This document shows, piece by piece, positions 1 through 8,560 of a DNA stretch of 38,009 bases. The notes beneath the pieces were generated by a model that was not told the origin of the DNA, did no database searches, and saw only the letters and a list, made by a program, of their open reading frames with translations. Source of the DNA: Erysipelotrichia bacterium (GTDB taxonomy: Bacteria > Bacillota_I > Bacilli_A > Erysipelotrichales > Erysipelotrichaceae). The stretch's first letter is position 1; each line of letters opens with the position of its first letter. The stretch spans positions 26,452-64,460 of the forward strand of contig JAUNFB010000005.1 in assembly GCA_030525245.1 (NCBI GenBank), read 5' to 3'. Both the position numbers and the translations under genes were made by a program.

Positions 1-1241
1 CCGAAGGCAATACCATAAGAAATACTGTAACACAGACCCATAAAGATGCCGGCAAAGAAAGCCGGAATGGCTTCTGCCAAATCGTCCCAATCAATTTCTT
101 TAAATGCTGAAAGCATCATCACACCGACAACGACCAATGCCGGAGCAGTAGCAGCCATCGGGATAGCGGAAATAATCGGTGCCGCAAAAGCACTCAAGCC
201 AAATAACAATGCTACAACACAGCTTGTCAAACCGGTTTTGCCACCTACACCGATGCCGGCAGCACTCTCCACGAAAGTAGTCGTGTTGCTTGTACCGAAA
301 ATTGCTCCGACAGAGGTTGCGATACTGTCCGCAAACAAAGCCTTATCCATTTTAGACTTAAATCCGTTAGAATCTTGCATAGCTTTTTCATCTTCAGCCG
401 AGAATATACCGCTCTTTCTTCCTGTACCGATAAATGTTCCCAATGTATCAAAAGTATCCGATAATGAGAAAGACAGAATCGTAATAAATACTAAAGGAAG
501 TTTAGCAGGATCATTGAACAAAGAAACAATTCCTTCACTTGTAAAGATAACACCGAATGTTGTCGGCAATTCTTTACAAGCATCAACGAAGCTTACCGAA
601 CTGCTGATAGAAGTTACACCGAAAGGAATGCCTACTAAAGTAGCTACCAAAATACCGATTAAAATTGCTCCTTTGACTTTCAAAAGTACCAAAACTACCG
701 TTACCAATAAACCGATAATAAAGACAAATAATGTCGGTTGATTAAATGTCGCAATTGACGGAACACCGGAAGAGAAATTGATAAAGCCCACATTCAATAA
801 TCCCAAATAAGCCACAAATACACCGATACCGCCACCGATAGCGTTCTGTAAACTTTGCGGAATTGATTTAACAATGTGTTTTCTCAATTTAGTTACCGTA
901 ATAACAATATTGATAACTCCGCATAAAAATACCATTGATAATGCTTGTTGCCAAGTAAAACCCAAAGTAAAACATACGGTGTAAACAAAGAAAGCATTCA
1001 AGCCCATTCCCGGAGCCTGAGCATAAGGTACATTGGCAACTAACCCCATTACCAAAGTCCCGATAATTGAAGCAATGATAGTTGCTAAAAAGACTGCTCC
1101 CCATTCCATTCCTGACTGAGATAATAATGATGGATTAACCGCAATAATATAAGCCATCGCAAAGAAAGTGGTCAATCCGGCCATTACTTCCGTCGAAAAA
1201 GTCGTTTTATTCTCTTTCAACTTAAAAAACTTTTCGAACAT
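1..1241 (-). CDS. NCS2/AzgA-type purine (hypoxanthine/guanine) permease, C-terminus cut by window edge
   Basis: This is a multi-spanning membrane permease predicted to import guanine or hypoxanthine by proton symport. The reading frame is open from the ATG at 1241 to the left edge, giving about 413 residues without the C-terminus. The start is fixed by an AGGAGGAAC ribosome site at 1251-1259. The N-terminus reads MFEKFFKLKEN and is followed by the AzgA/PbuG-like segment AGLTTFFAMAYII. Other family marks are APGMGLNAFF, DTFDTLGT and ESAAGIGVGGKTGLT, which are typical of the adenine/guanine/hypoxanthine branch of NCS2. A guanine-type purine riboswitch lies directly upstream, which supports the substrate class independently. 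Guanine versus hypoxanthine cannot be told apart from this sequence. Confidence 0.93.
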   Translation of the reverse strand, partial: MFEKFFKLKENKTTFSTEVMAGLTTFFAMAYIIAVNPSLLSQSGMEWGAVFLATIIASIIGTLVMGLVANVPYAQAPGMGLNAFFVYTVCFTLGFTWQQALSMVFLCGVINIVITVTKLRKHIVKSIPQSLQNAIGGGIGVFVAYLGLLNVGFINFSSGVPSIATFNQPTLFVFIIGLLVTVVLVLLKVKGAILIGILVATLVGIPFGVTSISSSVSFVDACKELPTTFGVIFTSEGIVSLFNDPAKLPLVFITILSFSLSDTFDTLGTFIGTGRKSGIFSAEDEKAMQDSNGFKSKMDKALFADSIATSVGAIFGTSNTTTFVESAAGIGVGGKTGLTSCVVALLFGLSAFAAPIISAIPMAATAPALVVVGVMMLSAFKEIDWDDLAEAIPAFFAGIFMGLCYSISYGIAF

Positions 1242-1310
1242 TATATATGTTCCTCCTATTTCTAGTAATTCTATCGCCTCAGACAGAACCACTAAAAAAA
1301 GCAGATTCCA

Positions 1311-1376
1311 TCGTAGTCTTGATAATTTACGGTTTCAAGGTAGAGACTTTCGCACCATATTAGCGAGATTATACGA
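1311..1376 (-). promoter_or_regulatory. Purine riboswitch aptamer, guanine type
   Basis: The minus strand matches the purine aptamer core. P1 is formed by TCGTA (1376-1372) and TACGA (1315-1311). In between are the conserved TATAATCTCG, the AGTCTCTACC segment and the L3 loop ACCGTAAAT. The junction that reads the ligand is GACTACG. The C in GAC aligns with C74 of the xpt guanine aptamer, where adenine aptamers have U, so guanine or hypoxanthine is the predicted ligand. A T7 tract follows at 1300-1294, but I could not draw a convincing terminator stem, so the expression platform is unresolved. It lies 70 nt upstream of the permease start. Confidence 0.93.
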
Positions 1377-1391
1377 ATGAATTACTTTAAG

Positions 1392-1419
1392 AGTATAACA
1401 CATAATATTTTATCAACAA
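1392..1419 (-). promoter_or_regulatory. Putative promoter for the riboswitch-permease transcript
   Basis: On the minus strand a TTGTTG box (1419-1414) and a TATACT box (1397-1392) are separated by 16 nt. They lie just upstream of the riboswitch aptamer, as expected for its sigma-A promoter. The assignment rests on motif and spacing only. Confidence 0.5.
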
Positions 1420-1468
1420 GATGATAACGTTTTCCCAAAAGAAAGAATTTACACTGTTCTCAAGCAAG

Positions 1469-1497
1469 TAGAAAATATCAAATATTTTTCCTATAAT
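1469..1497 (+). promoter_or_regulatory. Putative promoter for the glycosyltransferase unit
   Basis: A TAGAAA box (1469-1474) and a perfect TATAAT (1492-1497) are separated by 17 nt. Transcription would start only about 10-15 nt before the coding sequence. It is divergent from the permease promoter. Confidence 0.55.
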
Positions 1498-1516
1498 AGT
1501 AAGTGTGAGGTTATTT

Positions 1517-2959
1517 ATGAGCAAAAAATTAAATGTATGTTTACTTAACGATTCCTTCCCACCGATAATAGACGGCGTTGCCAATGCCGTAGTCAACTAC
1601 AGTAAAATAATTCAAAAATATTACGGTAATGTAATTGTTGCCACACCGGAATATCCTAATGTAAAAGATAATTATGATTTTCAAGTTTTAAGATATCCGA
1701 GTGTAGACACAACAAAAATGGTCGGTTATCGAGCTGGTTTACCTTTTGATTTAAACTATCTGAATAAATTCAACAATGAAAATACCGATATTTTACACAG
1801 CCATTGTCCGGTAGCTTCAACATTTTTAGCCCGAATATTAAGAGATAAAATCCATAAACCGATTGTCTTCACTTATCACACCAAATTCGATATCGACATC
1901 GCCCGAGCAGTAAATTCTAAATTGATTCAGGAAGCCGCAATAAAATTGCTGATAGAAAATATTGAAGCCTGCGATGATATTTGGGTAGTATCTCAAGGAG
2001 CCGGAGAAAACTTGAAATCTTTGGGTTTCAAAGGTGAGTATACCGTCATGCATAACGGCGTCGATTTTACCAAAGGAAAATCTTCTTCCGAAGATATCGA
2101 GGCTATAAAGAAAAAATACGATTTACCTAATGATCTGCCGATTTATCTTTTTGTCGGTCGAATGATGTGGTATAAAGGATTAAAAATTATCATTGATGCT
2201 CTAAGACAAAAGAAAAATGCCAATCAAGATTTTCGAATGCTCTTTGTCGGTGACGGCGGTGATATTAAAGAAGTACAACAATATGTGATCGATCAGGATT
2301 TAACTGATAAATGCATTTTTGCCGGTGCTGTTTCAGACAGAAAAATTCTCAAAGACATCTTTTCTTCCTGCGATGTTTTCTTGTTTCCTTCCACTTTTGA
2401 TACTAACGGTATTGTTGTAAGAGAGGCCGCCGCAGCCGGTTTAGGAACAATTTTAATTAAAGGAAGTTGTGCTGCCGAAGACACGATTGATAATCAAAAT
2501 GTTATTCAAATAGAAGAGAATGCCGACAGCTTAGCAAAAGTACTAATTCAAAACAATAGTAATGTCAACTTCTATCATCAAATAGGAGAACATGCACAAC
2601 AACAATTATATTTATCTTGGGAAGATGCTGTTAAAAAAGCGGTTGAAAGATATCAAGAAATATTAAAAAATTACCATTATGAAGAAAAAGGTCGAAAATC
2701 AATGGATTTACAAGATAATTTCTTTGCGATGTGGGCTCAATTGGCTAACGGATTAGAAAAAGCACAGGAAAATCGTCTATTGTTTGAAATCAAATATAAC
2801 GAACAGCTAAAAAAAGTCGAAAGCAATCCTTTTAATCAGAAGTTAAATAATTTTATCGAAGAACAACGACAAAAATCGCTCGACAGCTTGAATAAATTCA
2901 ATGCCAATAAAGAAGAATTAAGGAAGTTAATCTCCGATTACTTCGATCACTATCTATAG
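1517..2959 (+). CDS. GT4-family glycosyltransferase
   Basis: This is a GT-B fold glycosyltransferase of family GT4, predicted to transfer a sugar from a nucleotide sugar to an unknown acceptor, possibly a glycolipid or wall glycan. I chose the ATG at 1517 because GTGAGG lies 6 nt before it; an in-frame GTG at 1505 overlaps that ribosome site. The N-terminal domain has DSFPPIIDGVANAV, typical of GT4 enzymes acting on lipid acceptors, and HSHCPVASTFLAR. The C-terminal nucleotide-sugar domain has LFVGRMMWYKGL and the EX7E-like region DTNGIVVREAAAAG. An extra 80-90 residue tail, charged and helical, follows the catalytic core and may be a coiled coil or membrane-association element. The dehydrogenase gene follows after 9 nt. 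Donor and acceptor are unknown. Confidence 0.85.
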   Translation: MSKKLNVCLLNDSFPPIIDGVANAVVNYSKIIQKYYGNVIVATPEYPNVKDNYDFQVLRYPSVDTTKMVGYRAGLPFDLNYLNKFNNENTDILHSHCPVASTFLARILRDKIHKPIVFTYHTKFDIDIARAVNSKLIQEAAIKLLIENIEACDDIWVVSQGAGENLKSLGFKGEYTVMHNGVDFTKGKSSSEDIEAIKKKYDLPNDLPIYLFVGRMMWYKGLKIIIDALRQKKNANQDFRMLFVGDGGDIKEVQQYVIDQDLTDKCIFAGAVSDRKILKDIFSSCDVFLFPSTFDTNGIVVREAAAAGLGTILIKGSCAAEDTIDNQNVIQIEENADSLAKVLIQNNSNVNFYHQIGEHAQQQLYLSWEDAVKKAVERYQEILKNYHYEEKGRKSMDLQDNFFAMWAQLANGLEKAQENRLLFEIKYNEQLKKVESNPFNQKLNNFIEEQRQKSLDSLNKFNANKEELRKLISDYFDHYL

Positions 2960-2968
2960 AGAAAACTT

Positions 2969-4177
2969 ATGAATAAACTTAAAAAAATATATTGCCGAAT
3001 ATATCAACAAATATTTCGGATCATATTACCGCTTATGCCTTACCGGCAACCGAAAATATTAAATTCCATGGAACAAATACCGACAGCCATACAGGCAGGC
3101 AATTGTCACAATTGCCTGCTGGTTACCGGCAAAACTTCCGTCAAATTAGGTTTAACCGACAAATTAGCACAGATACTGAAAGAAAAAGATATCGCCTGTG
3201 TAATCTACGATCAAACCGTTCCCAATCCGACAACCGCAAATGTTATCCAAGCAAAAGATCTCTATCAACAAAAAAAGTGTGACTGTATCATCGGCTTAGG
3301 TGGCGGTTCAGCCATGGATTGTGCCAAAGCAGTCGGAGCCATGGTTGTTCAACCGCATAAAACTCTTAATCGGATGCAAGGCATCTTGAAAGTACATAAA
3401 TCATTACCTCTGTTAATTGCCATACCGACAACTGCCGGTACCGGCAGTGAAACAACTGTAGCCTCTGTTATCGTTGACAGTGATACCAGACATAAATACG
3501 CGATAAATGATTTTTGTTTAATTCCGCAATATGCTGTTTTAGACCCGAAAATGACATTGAGCTTGCCACCGAAACTTACTTCCACAACCGGTTTAGATGC
3601 TTTAACTCATGCTGTTGAAGCCTATATCGGTCAATCAACGACCGCCTATACAAGAAAAGAAGCAGAAAGTGCAGTCAAATTGATTTTTGAAAATCTTCCC
3701 AAGGCTTATCAAAACGGCGATGATATCGCCGCAAGAAAAAACTTGTTATTGGCTTCCTACCAAGCCGGTTGTGCATTTACCCGCTCTTATGTCGGATATG
3801 TCCATGCTATCGCCCATTCACTCGGCGGTAAATATGACATCTCCCACGGTTTAGCTAATGCTGTCATTCTCCCCTATGTATTAGAGGCTTACGGCAATAC
3901 CTGCCAAAAGCAATTAGCTCAATTAGCTGTCATTTGTCAGATGTGTCCGCAAAATACACCTCAAAAGCAAGCACAACAAATATTTCTACAAAACTTAAAT
4001 AATCTGAACGCTCAATTAAATATTCCGCATAAAATAAAAGAATTAAAAGCGGAAGATATCCCTTATTTAGCTAGACAGGCAGATAAAGAGGCCAATCCTC
4101 TTTATCCGGTACCTTTACTGTTGGATAATAAGGAATTAGAAAAAATATATCACCGATTATTAGAAAAAGAATGCTGA
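2969..4177 (+). CDS. Iron-containing alcohol dehydrogenase
   Basis: This is a 402-residue member of the group III metal-dependent alcohol dehydrogenases, which reduce aldehydes or ketones with NAD(P)H, or the reverse. The dinucleotide-binding loop GLGGGSAMDCAK is at about 109-120 and IPTTAGTGSE at 152-161. The metal ligands expected from FucO are present as D210 and H214 (GLDALTHAVEAY), H279 (VHAIAH) and H293 (SHGLANA). The N-terminus includes a short hydrophobic stretch before the usual LMPYRQP start of the family fold. The gene follows the glycosyltransferase by 9 nt and is the last gene before a strong terminator, so the two are probably cotranscribed. The substrate cannot be deduced, and no pathway link to the glycosyltransferase is evident. 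Confidence 0.92.
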   Translation: MNKLKKIYCRIYQQIFRIILPLMPYRQPKILNSMEQIPTAIQAGNCHNCLLVTGKTSVKLGLTDKLAQILKEKDIACVIYDQTVPNPTTANVIQAKDLYQQKKCDCIIGLGGGSAMDCAKAVGAMVVQPHKTLNRMQGILKVHKSLPLLIAIPTTAGTGSETTVASVIVDSDTRHKYAINDFCLIPQYAVLDPKMTLSLPPKLTSTTGLDALTHAVEAYIGQSTTAYTRKEAESAVKLIFENLPKAYQNGDDIAARKNLLLASYQAGCAFTRSYVGYVHAIAHSLGGKYDISHGLANAVILPYVLEAYGNTCQKQLAQLAVICQMCPQNTPQKQAQQIFLQNLNNLNAQLNIPHKIKELKAEDIPYLARQADKEANPLYPVPLLLDNKELEKIYHRLLEKEC

Positions 4178-4218
4178 CGAGTCTGCTGAAATTTCAGTAG
4201 ACTCGTTTATTTACTTTT
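4177..4218 (+). terminator. Rho-independent terminator after the alcohol dehydrogenase
   Basis: The stem ACGAGTCT-x-CTGAAA pairs with TTTCAG-x-AGACTCGT (4177-4206), and a T-rich stretch follows. It begins at the last base of the stop codon. Confidence 0.85.
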
Positions 4219-4345
4219 CCTGCTTTCGGTATTCCGTTTTATCTTGCGTATAACTTTTTCCCGAAATGATCTGTTTCTATAAAATCGTTATAACCACCTT
4301 CATCATTACTTTCAGCATTTTTGATACTGCTCTATTTCCAAAAAT

Positions 4346-4371
4346 AAAATCGATACATATGTATCGATTTT
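4346..4371 (-). terminator. Terminator of the metG-DUF362 operon (26-bp perfect palindrome)
   Basis: A perfect 26-bp inverted repeat centred on ACATATGT lies 13 nt beyond the DUF362 stop. On the minus strand the hairpin runs into TTTTATTTTT, as expected for an intrinsic terminator. Because it is symmetric, it may also stop readthrough from the plus strand. Confidence 0.8.
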
Positions 4372-4384
4372 ACTCTATTAAGTA

Positions 4385-5263
4385 TTATTGCAATTCAATT
4401 AATTCGTATTGACGACTTCCGACATTATGCTTTGCGGCAGCCTCTAATGTATGCAAACCATTTCTGGTTTCAATTCTTTCCACAAAATGATCTCTTCCCG
4501 GATCTTTACTGCTGTATATCAAATCCACACAAGCTTGATCGATTGCTACGGGATCGTCGGAAGCTAAAATACCGATGTCTTTCATACAAGGATCTTCGGC
4601 AATTGCGCAGCAATCACAATCGACAGATAAATTTGCCATAACATTAATATAGGCAATATTTCCATGGAAATATTTTACTACACTGCCGGCAGCATCGGCC
4701 ATTGCTTCTAAAAAATCATCCTGCGGTGTATTTAATGCCCAACATTTATCCGGATCAGTAGTTTTACCGGCAGAATGAATATAAGCCTTACCGGCTGATG
4801 ACGCACACCCGATTGACAATTGTTTCAACGCACCGCCAAAGCCACCCATCGGATGACCTTTGAAATGAGACAATACTAACATCGAATCATATTTCACAAT
4901 ATCTTTTCCTACATAATTTTTATCCAATTGCCATCCGTTTTCAATGGACAACTGCAAATCAGGTCCACTGTGATCCAATAAGTCGACATTGAAATACTCA
5001 CTCCATCCATGATCTTTCAGCAACTTGATGTGTTTTTCCGAAGTGTTTCTAGCTCCGCCATAAGCGGTGTTACACTCAATTACAGTCCCATTAAAATACT
5101 CAATCGTCGGTTTAAAAAATTGAGGATGTAAAAAATTTTGGTTTCCCGCTTCACCCGAATGAACTTTAACCGCAATCCTGCCGTTTAAATTGTTTTTAAC
5201 CAATTCTGCCATCTGTAAAACTTTCTCGGCACTAATTTCTTTACTGAAATAAACTTTACTCAT
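4385..5263 (-). CDS. DUF362-domain protein without a ferredoxin module
   Basis: This is a 292-residue member of the DUF362 family, whose biochemical role is not established. Recognisable segments are GRIAVKVHSGE near the N-terminus, LVLSHFKGHPMGGFGGALKQLSIGC in the middle (as LSHFKGHPMGGFGG then ALKQLSIGC), and DCDCCAIAEDPCMKDIGILAS near the C-terminus. Longer relatives carry a 4Fe-4S ferredoxin domain. No CxxCxxCxxxC cluster is present here, so this is the short form, although CDCC could still bind metal. The ATG at 5263 is preferred over the TTG at 5266 because GGAGG lies 7 nt upstream of it. The start overlaps the HAD stop by one base (TGATG), which implies translational coupling as the last gene of the operon. 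Confidence 0.8.
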   Translation of the reverse strand: MSKVYFSKEISAEKVLQMAELVKNNLNGRIAVKVHSGEAGNQNFLHPQFFKPTIEYFNGTVIECNTAYGGARNTSEKHIKLLKDHGWSEYFNVDLLDHSGPDLQLSIENGWQLDKNYVGKDIVKYDSMLVLSHFKGHPMGGFGGALKQLSIGCASSAGKAYIHSAGKTTDPDKCWALNTPQDDFLEAMADAAGSVVKYFHGNIAYINVMANLSVDCDCCAIAEDPCMKDIGILASDDPVAIDQACVDLIYSSKDPGRDHFVERIETRNGLHTLEAAAKHNVGSRQYELIELQ

Positions 5264-5886
5264 CAAAAATCCTCCTCAAGCAATTCCTCTAAATTATCTA
5301 TATACTCATCAGCTAATGACTGATCAATATTATACCGTTGTTCTCTTTTAGCAATTACTTTAACCATCGCCGCCTTAGCCGCCATTAAACCATTTGTGCT
5401 GTCTTCTACAACCACACACTCATCACTTTTCACCTTTAACAATTGCATAGCTTGCAAATATACCTCAGGATTCGGTTTTGCGGGCAGTTTACTGTCTGCA
5501 TCGACAACAACATCAAAAATATTTTCCCAATGCAATTGAGCAAATACTTGCTTCAATTTTTCTTTATCACTGGCCGTAACCAAAGCTAAACGATATTTCT
5601 TATGCAACTGCTTTAGAACACTTGTAGCCTTAGGCATCTCCAACAAGGAATAATCAATATTATCATATGCCCGATGCTGATATTGCAACAACAATTGTTC
5701 CGTTTTATCAAAATCAGGAAATAATTGCGGCAAGATATTATTCAGTTTTTTTCCTGCCAACTTCTGTATTAATTGATCATCAACCGTAAATCCGTACTCT
5801 TCCAACAATCTTTTCTTAATGGAAATCGTTCGATATTCACTGTCGATAAGCACGCCGTCCAAATCAAATAATATCGCTTTTATCAT
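5263..5886 (-). CDS. HAD-superfamily phosphatase, beta-phosphoglucomutase-like
   Basis: This 207-residue haloacid-dehalogenase hydrolase probably dephosphorylates a small phosphorylated metabolite. Motif I, DLDGVLIDSE, is at about residues 8-17, with both aspartates and an all-helical cap following. Motif II falls in ALVTASD, and motif III/IV in the KPNPEVYLQA and VEDSTNGLMAAKAA region. The pattern is that of the beta-phosphoglucomutase/phosphatase subgroup, but mutase and phosphatase activity cannot be separated by sequence. The start overlaps the stop of the peptidase gene by ATGA, and the stop overlaps the DUF362 start. It is therefore the fourth gene of a tightly coupled operon that begins with metG. 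Confidence 0.88.
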   Translation of the reverse strand: MIKAILFDLDGVLIDSEYRTISIKKRLLEEYGFTVDDQLIQKLAGKKLNNILPQLFPDFDKTEQLLLQYQHRAYDNIDYSLLEMPKATSVLKQLHKKYRLALVTASDKEKLKQVFAQLHWENIFDVVVDADSKLPAKPNPEVYLQAMQLLKVKSDECVVVEDSTNGLMAAKAAMVKVIAKREQRYNIDQSLADEYIDNLEELLEEDF

Positions 5887-6905
5887 TGTTTTAATTCAAA
5901 TTCAATTTGTGCTCTATCCTCTTGTAGAGTAAAATGAGCAACCGACCCGGCAATTAATGTCCAACTTGGAGGAATATGGCCGAAATCACAGCCATATACA
6001 ATCGGAATATTTAAATCTGCTAAATTGTCTTTTAAGGCATCAACCAATGTGTATCCGAAACAATCATCACTGTGGACAGCCCGCCCATATAAAATTCCTT
6101 TGCAGTATTTAAACCACCCGGCTTGTCTTAATTGCCACAAAGCTCTGCTCTGAGCTAAAACATTCAGATCGCAGGCCTCCAAAAACCAAATGAAACCATC
6201 ATCCTGATATTTATCGATGAATTTCTCCACTTGTCCGTATTTAGTGCCACATAAAGAAACCAATATGTCCAAGCATCCGCCGACAAGTCTTCCCTTGATA
6301 TCAACATCTTTTCCGTCTAAAGTTTTGTATTCAACTTTTGCCTCCAAATTATAACCACATAAGGCTTTACCTTCCTGATGCGACAAATCATTGATTTCAT
6401 ATTGTTCATAAGAAGAAAATTCTTTTCGTTTACCGGTAATCAAATCATAACATTCCTGCAAGGACTTATCCCAATTAGCCATACCGAAACTTCCGAAATT
6501 ACTACCGTAAATAGCAGCAGTATCGGTCAATATAGGCAAAGTAAATACCAAATTGGTATTATCGGAATAACCCATAAAATACTTTGGCTTAGCATACTTT
6601 AAAGTATCAAAATCAATATAAGTAAGTATCGACATCATCAACTCTCCTCCGGCAACCGAAATGATAAAATCCGTATCCAAATCCAAATACATCTGCATAA
6701 ACTGTTCAGCTCTGACTTTACTCGGAGCACTTGCCGCTTTATCAATACCATAAAGACATTCACTCTGCTTGATCTTATAGCCCAAGTTAGTGAATTTTTT
6801 ACAAGCATGTTCAAATCTTTCTTGATATGGATAACCGCTGACGCCAAAAGAAGGAGCGACAAGACCGATCGTGTCCTGCTTCTTCAAAAATGAAGCGTAG
6901 CGCAT
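5883..6905 (-). CDS. S66-family serine peptidase (LD-carboxypeptidase / MccF-like)
   Basis: This is a cytoplasmic serine carboxypeptidase of family S66. The catalytic Ser114 is in FMGYSDNTNL, Glu243 in WFLEACDL and His310 in FGHIPPSW, matching the Ser-Glu-His triad of the family. Length (340 residues) and the N-terminal segment TIGLVAPSFGVSG are typical. S66 has two known roles: LdcA trims L,D-bonds in recycled muropeptides, and MccF cleaves the amide bond of microcin C-type aminoacyl nucleotides that poison aminoacyl-tRNA synthetases. The gene sits 1 nt after gltX and two genes after metG, a setting that makes the MccF-like role worth considering. The sequence alone does not decide between them. 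Confidence 0.87.
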   Translation of the reverse strand: MRYASFLKKQDTIGLVAPSFGVSGYPYQERFEHACKKFTNLGYKIKQSECLYGIDKAASAPSKVRAEQFMQMYLDLDTDFIISVAGGELMMSILTYIDFDTLKYAKPKYFMGYSDNTNLVFTLPILTDTAAIYGSNFGSFGMANWDKSLQECYDLITGKRKEFSSYEQYEINDLSHQEGKALCGYNLEAKVEYKTLDGKDVDIKGRLVGGCLDILVSLCGTKYGQVEKFIDKYQDDGFIWFLEACDLNVLAQSRALWQLRQAGWFKYCKGILYGRAVHSDDCFGYTLVDALKDNLADLNIPIVYGCDFGHIPPSWTLIAGSVAHFTLQEDRAQIEFELKQ

Positions 6906-6906
6906 C

Positions 6907-8550
6907 TTAGTCCAACTCCTTTAAAACCTTTTCGATTCTGGTGATTGTTTCTTGTTTACCCAATATCTGCATAATCGTCCATAAATCAGGCGTATTTTTT
7001 TGTCCCGTTGCAGCAATACGGACAATTTCCGATACATCGGCAATACTGCCCTTATATCCGTCAGGATTTTCTTTATAAGCCTTCATATCAGTCTGATAAT
7101 CATTATCTGAAGCAATTTTCTTTAGCTTTTCAAACCAAGCATTATTATCATCATTGTAATCATAACTTGCCAAGAATGCCGTTAAAATATTTTTAACTTC
7201 CTGTTTATCTTGCTTAAACTCATCAATCAGTTTGTGATGATAATACAAATCAATGGACTGTAAAATCTGTGAAGCATAATCATAATCTTTTCTTCTCTTT
7301 TTAAGATTTAAACCCATACCTAAAGTCAAAATTTTATCTAGATATTCCTCGTTACCGAAATATAAAGCATAATCATCTTGATGATAAGTCTGGACAAAAG
7401 TACGCAAATAATCTTTCATCTGTTCCAAAGTAAATTTAGACAAATAAGTTTTAGATATATTGTTCAATTTATCCAAATCAAACAATGCTCCCGACTGTCC
7501 CATTTTATCCAAAGAGAACTTAAATTCGTTTAAATCCGTATCCGGATTTTTCAAATACCATTGTTCAAAATTCCAGTTCAATAAAGTCATCAAATATAAT
7601 TTAACTGCGTAAGGATGATAACCCAATTGACGATAATAATCCAAAGACAATTCCGGATCCTTACGCTTAGAAAGCTTCCTCTTTGTTCCGGTTTCATCTA
7701 TTTTCATCAAAACCGTTGTATGAGCATATTTAAGTTGTGGGAATCCCAACATCTTGAACAACTCCAAATGTACCGGCAAAGTACCTAACCATTCCTCACC
7801 GCGCATAACAATCGTAGTATGCATCAATGTATCATCAATAGCGTGAGCAAAATGATATGTAGGAATACCGTCGGCTTTCAATAATACAACATCTTGGTCA
7901 TTTTCGTGAACCGTAATATCACCTTTAATCTCATCATGGAAAATATGTTGTACTTCGGCATTACCGGTCGAACGCATTCTGATGACATAACTATCTCCGT
8001 TTTCCAAATGCTTTTTAACTTCTTCCAAAGTTAAATTACGACATTTAGCCCATTTACCGTAATAACCGGTTGCTTCGTTTAAATCACTCTGTTGTTGACG
8101 CAATTTATTTAAATCTTCTTCCGAACAGAAACAAGGATAAGCCTTGCCCTCAGCAACCAACTTTTTGGCGAAAGCATGATAAATTTCAGCTCTCTGTCTC
8201 TGATAATACGGCCCGTAATTGCCCTCCGGTTGATGGTTGGCTCCCTCATCAAAATATATTTGGAAATAGTCAAAACAAGAAATGACAGTTTCTACCGCAC
8301 CTTCGACTTTTCTCTTTAAATCCGTATCCTCAATACGCAAATAGAAAACACCGTTGCTTTGGTGAGCCACTCTTTCATCGGCCAATGCACCATATAAATT
8401 ACCCAAATGAATAAACCCGGTCGGTGAAGGAGCCATTCGCAATACCTCTGCTCCCTTAGGCAAATTTCTTTGCGGGTATTTATCCATATAGTATTGCCAA
8501 TCGTGTTCCAAATCAGGAAATAACAAATTCGCTAATTGTTGATAATCCAT
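6907..8550 (-). CDS. gltX: Glutamyl-tRNA synthetase (non-canonical, 547 residues)
   Basis: This class I synthetase charges tRNA-Glu (or also tRNA-Gln) with glutamate. The HIGH-type motif is HLGN at residues 48-51, inside MAPSPTGFIHLGN. The KMSKS-type loop is KLSKR at 292-296. The glutamate site GVFYLRIEDTD and the zinc-site-like CFC (140-142) with C170 are present. An N-terminal stretch of about 35 residues precedes the catalytic fold, and the total length exceeds the usual bacterial enzyme of about 480. The ATG at 8550 is chosen because GGGAGGAC lies just upstream; an upstream ATG at 8589 would overlap the metG 3' end. It lies 10 nt after metG, and the S66 peptidase follows after 1 nt. His-to-Asn at the last HIGH position is tolerated in some class I enzymes, so activity is likely. 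Confidence 0.92.
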   Translation of the reverse strand: MDYQQLANLLFPDLEHDWQYYMDKYPQRNLPKGAEVLRMAPSPTGFIHLGNLYGALADERVAHQSNGVFYLRIEDTDLKRKVEGAVETVISCFDYFQIYFDEGANHQPEGNYGPYYQRQRAEIYHAFAKKLVAEGKAYPCFCSEEDLNKLRQQQSDLNEATGYYGKWAKCRNLTLEEVKKHLENGDSYVIRMRSTGNAEVQHIFHDEIKGDITVHENDQDVVLLKADGIPTYHFAHAIDDTLMHTTIVMRGEEWLGTLPVHLELFKMLGFPQLKYAHTTVLMKIDETGTKRKLSKRKDPELSLDYYRQLGYHPYAVKLYLMTLLNWNFEQWYLKNPDTDLNEFKFSLDKMGQSGALFDLDKLNNISKTYLSKFTLEQMKDYLRTFVQTYHQDDYALYFGNEEYLDKILTLGMGLNLKKRRKDYDYASQILQSIDLYYHHKLIDEFKQDKQEVKNILTAFLASYDYNDDNNAWFEKLKKIASDNDYQTDMKAYKENPDGYKGSIADVSEIVRIAATGQKNTPDLWTIMQILGKQETITRIEKVLKELD

Positions 8551-8560
8551 AAGTCCTCCC

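Noticed and set aside
46-741. Long open frame on the plus strand (231 codons)
   Set aside because: It is the antisense shadow of the purine permease, which has family motifs, a ribosome site and a riboswitch on the minus strand.
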